The position numbers were made by a program, and so were the translations under genes. A DNA stretch of 64,000 nt from Couchioplanes caeruleus. Its GTDB lineage: Bacteria; Actinomycetota; Actinomycetes; Mycobacteriales; Micromonosporaceae. Below are positions 25,629 to 34,156 of this stretch, piece after piece (position 1 is the stretch's first letter; each line of letters opens with the position of its first letter). The notes beneath the pieces were generated by a model, which was not told where the DNA came from, searched no databases, and saw only the letters and a program-made list of their open reading frames with translations. The stretch covers positions 8,078,501 to 8,142,500 of the forward strand of contig NZ_RJKL01000001.1 in NCBI RefSeq assembly GCF_003751945.1. Direction: 5' to 3'.

Positions 25629-26770
25629 GCCTTCACCGTCCGCCCGTTGGTGACGAGGAGCCGCCCGCCCGCGACCACCACGTGATCGGTGGCCGTGCCG
25701 AACGTACGGACCGTCTTGCCGCTGGTCGGCGCCAGCACCATCAGCGACTTGCCGCTGGTGGCGTAGAGCAGGCCGCCGGCACGGACCGGGTGGCCGGGCG
25801 TCCTGAGGGCTCGGGTCCACAGCGGCTTGCCGTTCTTCGCGTCGTACGCGTTGATCCGCCCGGCCGACGCCACGTAGACGCGCCGCCCGTCGGTGGCGAG
25901 CTCGCCCGCCTCGTTCTTCACCGTCCACAGCGTCTTGCCGGTGCCGGCCGCCAGGGCGCGCAGGCCGGTGGGGCCGGAGACGTAGAACTGGTCGCGAGCC
26001 GGGTCGGCGGCGCGGGCCGTGTACCGCAGGCCGGTGCCCCAGTGGTCCAGGCCGCTCTGGACGGAGACCGCCTGGGTGAGGTGGGTACGGGTGTGTGTGA
26101 GCAGGATCCGGCCGTTGCGGGCGACCGGCCCGGCGAGCACGGCGTTCGGGCGGCTCCACAGCGACGCGCCGTCGGAGATCCGGAACGCCTCGACGCCGTG
26201 GTCGGCGTCGTCGCAGGTGCCGCAGTAGCCGGAGACGACGACCGTGCCCTGGTCGGCGACCACGGTGTCGGTGGTCCACGCGGTCAGGCTGCTCCACCGC
26301 TCGGCGCCGGTCGCCGCGTCGAGGCCGATCACGTTGCTGTCGTAGTTGCTGTTCGAGTAGCAGGCGATGTCGGTGACGACGACGGTGTCGCCCGACACGG
26401 CGAGGCCGGTGGCCTCCAGGTAGCCGGCGAAGTACGCCCACAGCCGCTTGCCGGTCCTGGTGTCGTAGGCGCCGACGCCGTTGCCGTCCGGCTCCAGGAC
26501 GTACATCCGGCCGCCGGCGACGATCGGGGCGACCGGGTTCAGCGGGCAGCTGTCGACGGCCGCCTTGGGGGTCACCGTCCAGCGGGTCTTGAGCTTGGCG
26601 ACAGTGGAAGAGTTGATCACCGACTCGGACGGGTTGTAGAAGGTGTGGCCGGGGCCGTACCCGTCCTGGGTCCAGTTCTCCGGCGGCGCCGCCGCGGCGG
26701 CGAGGGCACCGAGGGTCAGGAACGCTGTCGCCGCGGCCAGGCCGAGGCGTGCGCATCGCTTGAGCTGCAT
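25616..26770 (-). CDS. Exported PQQ-like beta-propeller protein
   Basis: A 384-residue secreted protein. A signal peptide (LGLAAATAFLTLGALAAAAA) is followed by repeated 40-residue propeller blades of the PQQ/BamB type. Examples are GNGVGAYDTRTGKRLWAYFAG, VIGLDAATGAERW, LRALAAGTGKTLWTVKN and RINAYDAKNGKPLWTR. No PQQ-binding dehydrogenase residues or metal site stand out, so it is more likely a scaffold or binding protein than an enzyme. The start at 26770 is chosen for the clean basic N-terminus (MQLKRCARL). Confidence 0.85.
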   Translation of the reverse strand: MQLKRCARLGLAAATAFLTLGALAAAAAPPENWTQDGYGPGHTFYNPSESVINSSTVAKLKTRWTVTPKAAVDSCPLNPVAPIVAGGRMYVLEPDGNGVGAYDTRTGKRLWAYFAGYLEATGLAVSGDTVVVTDIACYSNSNYDSNVIGLDAATGAERWSSLTAWTTDTVVADQGTVVVSGYCGTCDDADHGVEAFRISDGASLWSRPNAVLAGPVARNGRILLTHTRTHLTQAVSVQSGLDHWGTGLRYTARAADPARDQFYVSGPTGLRALAAGTGKTLWTVKNEAGELATDGRRVYVASAGRINAYDAKNGKPLWTRALRTPGHPVRAGGLLYATSGKSLMVLAPTSGKTVRTFGTATDHVVVAGGRLLVTNGRTVKAYTP

Positions 26771-26846
26771 GTGCAAGATCGTGGAGGTGCGACCGCCGGA
26801 AGAAGGGCGACTCGGAAGGAACCGGGACAGAATCCCTCGTTCAGGG

Positions 26847-27485
26847 TCAGCCCACCAGACGACGCTCCCAGGCCCAAGCGGCGATCTCCACCCGGTTGCG
26901 GGCGTTGAGCTTGGTCTGCACGCTGCCGAGGTGCGTCTTCACCGTGCCGACCGAGATGAACAGCTCGGTCGCGATCTCGGCGTTGGTCAGGCCGCGTGCG
27001 GCGAGTTTCACCACGTCCAGCTCACGCGGCGACAGGCCGCCGTCGTCGTCGCTCGGCGCGGGCGGGGAGAGATGCTCCAGCAGCCGTACGGTGATCGACG
27101 GGCTGATCAGGGCGTCCCCGGAGACGGCCGCGCGCACCGCCTCCACCAGCAGCGCCGGGCCGGAGTCCTTGAGCAGGAAGCCCGCCGCGCCGTTGCGCAG
27201 CGCCTGGTGCACGTACTCGTCGAGGTCGAAGGTCGTCACGACGACCACCTTCATGGGGTCCGCGACGCCCGGGCCGGCGAGCAGCCGCAGCGCCTCCAGC
27301 CCGTCCATCCGCGGCATGCGGATGTCGAACAGCGCCACGTCCGGTTTGAGCTTGCGCGCCATCGCGACCGCCTCGACGCCGTCGGCCGCCTCGCCGACCA
27401 GCTCCATGTCGGGCTGTGCACCGATGATCATGCCGAAGCCGGTGCGTACCATCGCCTGGTCGTCGGCGATCATCACGCGGATCAC
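26847..27485 (-). CDS. NarL-family response regulator
   Basis: A 212-residue regulator: receiver with VMIADDQAMVRTGFG, phospho-acceptor Asp in VALFDIRMPRMDG, Thr in VTTFDLDEY, and Lys in FLLKDSG. The LuxR helix-turn-helix reads LSPRELDVVKLAARGLTNAEIA. The GTG start overlaps the kinase stop by 4 nt. With the kinase it is divergent from the ABC ATPase/FtsX operon, the common layout in which such pairs control an adjacent exporter. Confidence 0.93.
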   Translation of the reverse strand: MIRVMIADDQAMVRTGFGMIIGAQPDMELVGEAADGVEAVAMARKLKPDVALFDIRMPRMDGLEALRLLAGPGVADPMKVVVVTTFDLDEYVHQALRNGAAGFLLKDSGPALLVEAVRAAVSGDALISPSITVRLLEHLSPPAPSDDDGGLSPRELDVVKLAARGLTNAEIATELFISVGTVKTHLGSVQTKLNARNRVEIAAWAWERRLVG

Positions 27486-28705
27486 CGCGTCACCTCCTGG
27501 TCCAAGGGCAGGGCCGCGTCGACCACCCAGCCGCCGTCGATGCCCGGCCCGGCGGTGATGCGCCCGCCGACCGCGCGGACCCGCTCCTGCAGGCCCACGA
27601 GACCGTACCCTGGCGCCTCCCGCGGCGTGCCGGCCTTGGGTGGCAATCCGTCGTTCGCCACCCGGACCAGCAACCAGTCGGGCGTGCGGCGCACCCACAC
27701 GTCGGCGACCCGTGCACCCTGCGCGTGCCGACGGATGTTGGTCAGCGCCTCCATCACCACCCGATAGGCGGAGGTGGAGACCTCGACCGGGACGCCCTCG
27801 GTGCTGCCGTCGAGATGCAGTCGCGCGAGCGGGCCGCCCGAGCTGGTGAACTGCTCGAGCAGCGGGCTCAGCTCGTCGACCCCGGCCAGCGGCGTCAGCG
27901 GGGCGTCCGGCTGCGCGTTCGGGTCGCGCAGCACGCCGACCATGCGGCGCATCGACGCCATCGTCTCGGCGCCCGCGGCCTCGATCTGCTCCAGCGCGAG
28001 CAGCACCCGCTTCGGGTCCTGCTCGGCGATGAAGCGGGCACCCTGCGCCTGCACCACGATGCCGGTCACGTGATGGGCGATGAAGTCGTGCAGGTCTCGG
28101 GCGAACTCGGCGCGCTGCTCGGCGCGGACCGTGTCCATCGCCCGCACCCGGGTCGCCTCGAGGGTCCGCAGGTAGACGCCGAGGCCGATGACGGCCGTGC
28201 CGGCCAGGCCCTGGGCGAGGCCCAGGATGACCATGCCGGAGTCGGGGCCGCTGCGCAGCGGCAGGAAGCCGAGGGCCATTCCGGTCGCCAGCACCGCGCC
28301 GATGGCCCACTGCGGGTCGCCGCGCCGGCTGACCACGAACAGCACGCCGAGCAACCCGACCGCCTCGGCGACGCCATAGCTGCCGCCGTGGTCCGCGCCT
28401 CCGACGGCGATCGTGAGCAGCAGCGAGAAGCCGGCGAGCGCCATTGCGACTTTCGGCAGACGCGTCGAGCCCTGGCGGTGCCGGCGCAGCCAGACCACCG
28501 CGGTGGCGATCGCGCTCAGCACCTGCAGGAGCACGACGTCCCCGCTGTTGCTCAGCCCGTTGGCCAGGTCGAACAGGCCGAGGCAGGCCATCAGGAAGAG
28601 GCCACCGAGCTGGGCCAGCCGGAAGAGCAGGGCGCGTTGCGTCAACATCGTGACCCAGCGTAACGGCTGCTCCGGCGGCCTCCATCGGCCGAAAGGCAGA
28701 TCCAC
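27482..28705 (-). CDS. Sensor histidine kinase (HisKA_3 type)
   Basis: A 407-residue membrane kinase with several helices in residues 25-165 and no extracytoplasmic domain. HisKA_3 is RAEFARDLHDFIAHHVTG with its phospho-accepting His. The ATPase domain carries RVVMEALTNIRRHAQ and APGYGLVGLQERV. The start could be GTG 28705 or the internal ATG 28648 (MLTQRALLFRLAQLGG); neither has a strong ribosome-binding site. It is the partner of the overlapping regulator and divergent by 93 bp from the ABC operon, the likely target. Confidence 0.9.
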   Translation of the reverse strand: MDLPFGRWRPPEQPLRWVTMLTQRALLFRLAQLGGLFLMACLGLFDLANGLSNSGDVVLLQVLSAIATAVVWLRRHRQGSTRLPKVAMALAGFSLLLTIAVGGADHGGSYGVAEAVGLLGVLFVVSRRGDPQWAIGAVLATGMALGFLPLRSGPDSGMVILGLAQGLAGTAVIGLGVYLRTLEATRVRAMDTVRAEQRAEFARDLHDFIAHHVTGIVVQAQGARFIAEQDPKRVLLALEQIEAAGAETMASMRRMVGVLRDPNAQPDAPLTPLAGVDELSPLLEQFTSSGGPLARLHLDGSTEGVPVEVSTSAYRVVMEALTNIRRHAQGARVADVWVRRTPDWLLVRVANDGLPPKAGTPREAPGYGLVGLQERVRAVGGRITAGPGIDGGWVVDAALPLDQEVTR

Positions 28706-28798
28706 GCCCTGGGCCGTTCCTCACCGCCGGCCGATGTGCCGCCCGCCTCGCCTCCCGCAAGATCTCTCCCGTCAGATCCCCTAACCCGGAGGCACCCC

Positions 28799-29590
28799 AT
28801 GTACCCGCCATCCCCGGCCGCCGCGCCGTTCACCTCCGCCGACGGCGCACCCGACGGCCACCTCACCGCCGTCGCGGCCGTGGACCTGGTCAAGGTGTAC
28901 GGCACCGGCGACACCGCGGTCCGCGCCCTCGACGGCGTCACCGTCGGATTCGCCCGCGCCCAGTTCACCGCCATCATGGGCCCCTCCGGCTCCGGCAAGT
29001 CGACCCTCATGCACTGCCTCGCCGGCCTCGACACCGCCACCTCCGGCCGCGCGCTGCTCGGCGGCACCGACCTCACCGTGCTCTCCGACAAGGTGCTGAC
29101 GAAGGTCCGCCGCGAACGCATCGGCTTCGTCTTCCAGTCCTTCAACCTGCTTCCGCAGCTCACCGCCGAGCAGAACATCACCCTGCCCCTGGATCTGGCC
29201 GGACGCACCGCCGAGCGCGGCCTGCTCGCCCGCCTCACCGAGGTTCTCGGGATCACCGAACGGCTGAAGCACCGCCCCAGCGAGCTCTCCGGCGGCCAGC
29301 AGCAGCGCGTCGCGCTCGCCCGCGCTCTGGTCTCGCGCCCGGAGGTCGTGTTCGCCGACGAGCCGACCGGCAACCTCGACTCGCGCTCCGGCGCCGAGGT
29401 CCTGTCGTTCCTGCGCAACTCGGTGCGCGAGCTGGGCCAGACCGTGGTCATGGTCACCCACGACCCGGCCGCCGCCGCCTACGCCGACCGGGTCGTGCTG
29501 CTCGCCGACGGCCGCATCGCCGGCGAGATCGACCGCCCGGACCGTGCGTCGGTCGCCGAGGCCCTGCAGCACCTGGGGAACCAGCGATGA
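28799..29590 (+). CDS. ABC transporter ATP-binding protein (MacB/LolD type)
   Basis: A 263-residue ATPase. Walker A is GPSGSGKST (61-69), the signature is LSGGQQQRVALARAL, Walker B is VVFADEPTGNLD, and the switch His lies in VMVTHD. The FQSFNLLPQLTA segment marks the three-component/MacB-LolD subfamily, which drives FtsX-like permeases. CGGAGG precedes ATG 28799. Its stop overlaps the permease start (ATGA). The divergent two-component system probably regulates it, as with bacitracin- or lantibiotic-type exporters, although the substrate is unknown. Confidence 0.95.
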   Translation: MYPPSPAAAPFTSADGAPDGHLTAVAAVDLVKVYGTGDTAVRALDGVTVGFARAQFTAIMGPSGSGKSTLMHCLAGLDTATSGRALLGGTDLTVLSDKVLTKVRRERIGFVFQSFNLLPQLTAEQNITLPLDLAGRTAERGLLARLTEVLGITERLKHRPSELSGGQQQRVALARALVSRPEVVFADEPTGNLDSRSGAEVLSFLRNSVRELGQTVVMVTHDPAAAAYADRVVLLADGRIAGEIDRPDRASVAEALQHLGNQR

Positions 29591-32157
29591 AGGTCCTCGG
29601 CACCCAGCTCGCCGGCGTCGCCCGCCGGCCCGCCCGCCTCCTGCTGACCGGCCTGGCCGTCCTCGTCGCGGCCTTCGTCGTCTACAGCACCGTCCTCGCG
29701 CGGGACATCACCGAGAAGACCGCGATCGAGGGGTTCACCGGCACTCCGGCCGCCGCGGACCTGGTGGTCAGCCCCGGCGGCGACAACGAGTTCGCCGACA
29801 TGGAGTTCCGCGCCCAGGACATCGCCAAGCTCAAGGCCGTTCCCGGCGTGGCGGAGGTCGTCGGGCGGCCCCGGGCGGGCAGCGAGCTGAACGGCGACTT
29901 CATCGAGTTCGTGGCCGATCCGGGCAGCGGCCCGCTCGCCACCGTGCACGCCACGAAGGGCACCTATCCGGCCGAGCCCGGCCAGATCGCCGTCAGCCCG
30001 CGGACCGCGGACCGGATGGGCCTGGCCATCGGGAACACGGTGACCATCCACACCGGGCGCGACAAGAACGACAAGCCGATCAAGCCGGTGAAGCTCACGG
30101 TCACCGGGATCGTCGACGCCGAGAGCGACTTCGGCGGCACCGCGTACGCGCCGCAGAGCACCGTCTCCATGATCGCGAACTCGGACCTCATGCAGCAGGT
30201 GGAGCTGCGGCTCGAACCCGGTGCCGACGCCGCCGCGGTGACCGCCGCCGCGGAGCGCGTCATCGCCGCCGCTCCCGCGCCGCAGGAGGGAGGCGCGCGG
30301 CCTCAGGTCCGCACCGGTGCGGACGTGCGGCTCGCGGAAGCGCAGCAGGCCGCCTCCGGCATCGACGAGCTCTTCCTCGCGATGGGGATGTTCGTGGCTA
30401 TCGCCGTCGGCGCTGCGGGCCTGGTCGCCACGTCCACCTTCCGGATCGTGTTCGCCCAGCGGATGCGCCAGCTCGCCCTGCTCCGCGCGGTCGGTGCCGG
30501 ACGCGGCTCGCTGTGGCGTGCCCTCGCCGTCGAAGGCGCACTGACCGGTTTCGTCGCCGGCACCGTCGGTGTGCTCGGCGCCCTGGCGCTGGGCCAGGCG
30601 ACGCCGCCCCTGCTGCGCGCCTTCGACATCAAGGTCTCCTCGCCCGGGCTGCCGGTGCTGCCCGCGGTCGGCGTCGTCCTGCTCTCGACGGTGATCACCG
30701 TGCTGGCGGTGCTGGCCCCGGCGCTCTCGGCCGCCAAGGTGGCGCCCCTGGAGGCGCTGCGGTCGGCCAGCACGACCGCCGGGCGCAAGAGCATCGGCAA
30801 GATCCGCGGCGCGTTCGGTGTGCTGGTCGCGGCCGGTGCGGCGCTGCTGGTCGCGTACGTCGTCGCCAACCTGCCCGGCCCCGACACCAAGAACTACGAC
30901 GCCGAGCCGATGATGTACGCGACCCTGGGCTCCGCCGCGCTGGCCTTCCTCGCGCTCATCGCACTGGGCCCGCTGCTGGTGCGCCCGGTGCTCGCCACCG
31001 TCGGCTGGCCGCTGCGCCGGCTCGGCCCGGTCGGCCGGCTCGCCGTCGGCGGCGTGGGCGGGGCGCCCCGGCGTGCCGCCGCGGTGTCGGTGGTCGTCGC
31101 TCTCGGCGTCGCGCTCATCGCGGGAGTGGTGGTGACGGGCGCCTCGTCGCGGGTCCTGGCCGACCGGGAACTGGCCTCGTCCGCCCCCGCCGACTTCGAG
31201 CTGACCGCCAACGGCGACTCGGCCACGGTGCCGGCCACCGTCGTGACGCAGGCGCAGGCCAGCACGGACCTGACGCACGTGACGCCGTACCGCCGCCTCT
31301 CCGACGTCGAGATCCCCGGCGGTGAGAACACCTGGAAGCTGCGGGTCACCGACCTGTCCATGACGGCGCTGCCGGAGTTGAAGAAGATCGACGTCACGCG
31401 CGGCTCGCTGGCCGCGATCGGGCCCGGCAAGGTCGCGATGAACACGTACGTCGCCGAGCACCACGGGCTGGACGTCGGCGACACCGCCACGATGACGGCG
31501 AACGGCAAGAAGCTCCAGGCGCAGGTGGTCGCGATCCTGCCGGACTCCGGGCCGTTGCAGTCGGACATCGTGACCGACCCGGGCGACCTCACCAAGCTCG
31601 GCGCGGCGGCCACTCCGACCGGGTTGCTCGCCGACGCCGCCAAGCCCGGCGAGGAGGGGCGTACGGCCGGTCAGAAGGCGATGCGGCAACTGGCGGCGGG
31701 CCACAGCGGACTCGGCGTCGCGGTCCTCGCCGACCAGCGCGACGAGTACGACAAGATGATCACCACCATGCTCGCGGTGCTCATCGGCCTGGTCGGCCTG
31801 ACCGTGCTGATCGCGGTCGTCGGCGTCGGCACCACGACCGCCCTGTCGGTGGTGGAACGCGTCCGCGAGTCCGGCCTGCTGCGCGCCGTCGGCCTCTCCC
31901 GCGCCGGCCTGCGGACCATGCTCACCACCGAGTCCAGCCTCTACGGGGTCATCGGGGCCACGGTCGGCCTGCTGCTCGGCGTGCCGTACGCGTGGCTGAT
32001 GATGAAGTCGCTCGGCGTCAACCTCCCGCTGGAACTGCCGGTCGGCCAGCTCGCCCTGGTGTTCCTCGCCCTGGTGGCCTTCACCGCCCTGGCGGGAGTG
32101 CTGCCGGCCCGGCGGGGCGCGAAGGTCAGCCCGGTCGCGGCGCTCGCCACCGACTGA
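29587..32157 (+). CDS. FtsX-like ABC permease (two-domain)
   Basis: An 856-residue permease. It has an N-terminal helix (about 15-37) and an extracytoplasmic MacB-core-like domain. The first three-helix FtsX unit follows, near LFLAMGMFVAIAVGAAGLVA and MRQLALLRAVGAGRGSLW. A central pair of helices and a second extracytoplasmic domain come next, then the second FtsX unit (MLAVLIGLVGLTVLIAVVGV, then RESGLLRAVGLSRAGLRTML), ending in LPARRGAKVSPVAALATD. It couples to the overlapping ATPase. The conserved RxxGLLRAVG loops are the ATPase-coupling segments. Confidence 0.94.
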   Translation: MKVLGTQLAGVARRPARLLLTGLAVLVAAFVVYSTVLARDITEKTAIEGFTGTPAAADLVVSPGGDNEFADMEFRAQDIAKLKAVPGVAEVVGRPRAGSELNGDFIEFVADPGSGPLATVHATKGTYPAEPGQIAVSPRTADRMGLAIGNTVTIHTGRDKNDKPIKPVKLTVTGIVDAESDFGGTAYAPQSTVSMIANSDLMQQVELRLEPGADAAAVTAAAERVIAAAPAPQEGGARPQVRTGADVRLAEAQQAASGIDELFLAMGMFVAIAVGAAGLVATSTFRIVFAQRMRQLALLRAVGAGRGSLWRALAVEGALTGFVAGTVGVLGALALGQATPPLLRAFDIKVSSPGLPVLPAVGVVLLSTVITVLAVLAPALSAAKVAPLEALRSASTTAGRKSIGKIRGAFGVLVAAGAALLVAYVVANLPGPDTKNYDAEPMMYATLGSAALAFLALIALGPLLVRPVLATVGWPLRRLGPVGRLAVGGVGGAPRRAAAVSVVVALGVALIAGVVVTGASSRVLADRELASSAPADFELTANGDSATVPATVVTQAQASTDLTHVTPYRRLSDVEIPGGENTWKLRVTDLSMTALPELKKIDVTRGSLAAIGPGKVAMNTYVAEHHGLDVGDTATMTANGKKLQAQVVAILPDSGPLQSDIVTDPGDLTKLGAAATPTGLLADAAKPGEEGRTAGQKAMRQLAAGHSGLGVAVLADQRDEYDKMITTMLAVLIGLVGLTVLIAVVGVGTTTALSVVERVRESGLLRAVGLSRAGLRTMLTTESSLYGVIGATVGLLLGVPYAWLMMKSLGVNLPLELPVGQLALVFLALVAFTALAGVLPARRGAKVSPVAALATD

Positions 32158-32171
32158 CCGCAAGCGGTGCG

Positions 32172-32197
32172 GCCCCGGCCGGGTCACCGGCCGGGGC
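32172..32197. terminator. Bidirectional hairpin terminator
   Basis: GCCCCGGCCGG (32172-32182), loop GTCA, CCGGCCGGGGC (32187-32197): an 11-bp perfect stem. It lies between the convergent permease gene and the end of the chemosensory operon, and abuts the latter's stop codon. Confidence 0.8.
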
Positions 32198-34156
32198 TCA
32201 GGCGCGGCGCGCGGGCGGGAGGGTGAACCAGAACGTCGCACCACGACCGTCCTCGCCCTCCGCGTGGATCTCGCCGCCGTGGCGCTCCACCGCCCGGTGC
32301 ACGGTCGTCAGGCCGATGCCCGTGCCGGGGAAGTCTTCGGCGCTGTGCAACCTCGCGAACGGGCGGAACAGGGCACTCGCCTTGCCCGCGGGGAAGCCGG
32401 CGCCGTTGTCGCGGACGTGGTAGCGCGGATCCTCGCCGGGGCCGTTCCAGCCCACCTCGACGGCCGGCTTCTCGACTTTGCGCGTGAACTTGCAGGCGTT
32501 GTTGATCAGGTTCTCCAGGATCACCCGCACCAGGCCCTCGTCCGCGTCGGCGGACATGGCCTCGTCCACGCGGAACTCGATCTCGCGGTCCGGCTCCCGC
32601 GCCTCGACCTCGCGGATCACCTGCCACACGGTCTCGGTCAGGTCGAAGCGCCGGCGGCGCAGCTCCCCGCGGCTGGCCCGGGAGAGGATCAGCAGCGACT
32701 CGACCAGATCGGCCATCCGTGTGGCCGCCGCCTGGATCCGCTCGATCCGGTGCCGCACCTCCGGGCCGAGCGGCTCGTCCTCGTCGTCCTCGTCGAGCAT
32801 CGTCTCGGCGTAGCTGCTGATCACCTGCAGCGGTCCGCGCAGGTCGTGCGAGACCGAGCCGCTGAACGCCTCGAGCTCCCGGTTGCGCCACTCCAGCTCC
32901 TCGACCAGCGCCGCCCGGGTCTCGGCGAGCTGGCGGGCGGCGCGCTCGCCGGCGGCATCGAGCTCGCGGCGCATGAGCTCCTCCCGGATGCGCCGGCTCT
33001 CGTCGAGGGACTGCTTGCGGCGGATCTGGGCGCGGACGTGCGCTCGCAGGGTGTCCGCGCCGTCGGAGCGCACATAGTCGTCGGCGCCCGCGGCCAGGCT
33101 CTCCAGCAGCGCGTCGTCCTGGTCGCCGGTCATCACCAGCGGGGTGTCGCCGATCTGCGGCGCCTCCTTGATCCGCGCACACGTCTCGAGGGCCTCACGG
33201 TCGAGGTGCAGCACGACGCAGTCGACCGGCTGCGCGGCGAGCAGGTCGAGCGCCTCGTCGCCGCCGGTGGCCGAGACCACGTCGAACCCGTCGGCGCGCA
33301 GGGTGTCGCCCCACTCGTCGAGCCGCCGCCGGTCCGCGGAGACGGCCAGCACCTTCCCGGGCCCGTGCAGGCTGCCGATCACCTCGATGGGGAGCTGCTC
33401 GGCACTGGTACGCAGCACCGCCGCCAGCTTCGCCAGCACCACGGCAAGGTCCTGCTGCTTGCGGACGAACGCGTCGGCGCCCGCCTCCAGCATCTGCACC
33501 TCGGTCGCGTAGTCGTCCGCGGCCGTCATCAGCAGGCAGGGCGTGTCGCGCAGCGTCGGGTCCAGGCGCAGCCGCCGGATCACCGTGGCGCCGTCGATGC
33601 CCGGCATGACGCCGTCGACGATGACGGCCTGCGGGCGCCGGTCGGCCGCGGTACGCAGACCCTCCTCGCCGGACGCGGCCGTGATCACCGAGTACCCCTC
33701 GGGCTCGAGGAGCTGCCGTAGCTGCTCGCGGAAGGTCAGGCTGTCGTCGATGACCAGCACGGTCGGCCGCGGCTCGGCGGGCGTGCCGTCCTCGCCGAGG
33801 AGCTGACGGGAGCGGGCGACGACGTATTCGGAGTCGTACGGCTTGCCCACGTACTCGTCGGCGCCGGTCCGCAGTCCGTGCAGGCGGTCCGCGACCTCCT
33901 CCTCGCTGGAGAGCAGCACCGTCACGGTCTGCTCGCGGCCCGGCAGCGCACGTAGTTCCTGCAGCAGTTCCACGCCGTCGGCGTCGGGCAGCAGCACGTC
34001 CAGCACGGCCACCTCGAAACCGCCGTCGCGGAACGCCGCGCGGGCCTCCTCGCCGGTGGCGCACAGCCTGGTGGCGAAGCCGTCCGCCTCGAAGGCCTCG
34101 TGCAGGTCCATGCGGACGGTGAGGCTGTCGTCGACGATCAGCACGGTCGGTGTCAT
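32198..34156 (-). CDS. Triple-receiver soluble histidine kinase, last gene of the chemosensory operon
   Basis: A 652-residue protein without membrane helices. REC1 (4-118) has D9-D10, phospho-acceptor D53 and K105. REC2 (132-245) has D137-D138, D181 and K233. REC3 (268-380) is degenerate: the acceptor position is His317 (CVVLHLDRE), the acidic pair is lost (AVSADRRR) and Lys is replaced by Ser (DDYVRSDG). A coiled coil (about 385-425) leads to HisKA with FSGSVSHDLRGPLQ (His437) and an ATPase domain (ENLINNACKF, DNGAGFPAGKA, FPGTGIGLTTVHR). It probably takes phosphate from the upstream CheA-REC kinase and signals through its own kinase core. It overlaps cheB by 4 nt. Confidence 0.9.
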   Translation of the reverse strand: MTPTVLIVDDSLTVRMDLHEAFEADGFATRLCATGEEARAAFRDGGFEVAVLDVLLPDADGVELLQELRALPGREQTVTVLLSSEEEVADRLHGLRTGADEYVGKPYDSEYVVARSRQLLGEDGTPAEPRPTVLVIDDSLTFREQLRQLLEPEGYSVITAASGEEGLRTAADRRPQAVIVDGVMPGIDGATVIRRLRLDPTLRDTPCLLMTAADDYATEVQMLEAGADAFVRKQQDLAVVLAKLAAVLRTSAEQLPIEVIGSLHGPGKVLAVSADRRRLDEWGDTLRADGFDVVSATGGDEALDLLAAQPVDCVVLHLDREALETCARIKEAPQIGDTPLVMTGDQDDALLESLAAGADDYVRSDGADTLRAHVRAQIRRKQSLDESRRIREELMRRELDAAGERAARQLAETRAALVEELEWRNRELEAFSGSVSHDLRGPLQVISSYAETMLDEDDEDEPLGPEVRHRIERIQAAATRMADLVESLLILSRASRGELRRRRFDLTETVWQVIREVEAREPDREIEFRVDEAMSADADEGLVRVILENLINNACKFTRKVEKPAVEVGWNGPGEDPRYHVRDNGAGFPAGKASALFRPFARLHSAEDFPGTGIGLTTVHRAVERHGGEIHAEGEDGRGATFWFTLPPARRA

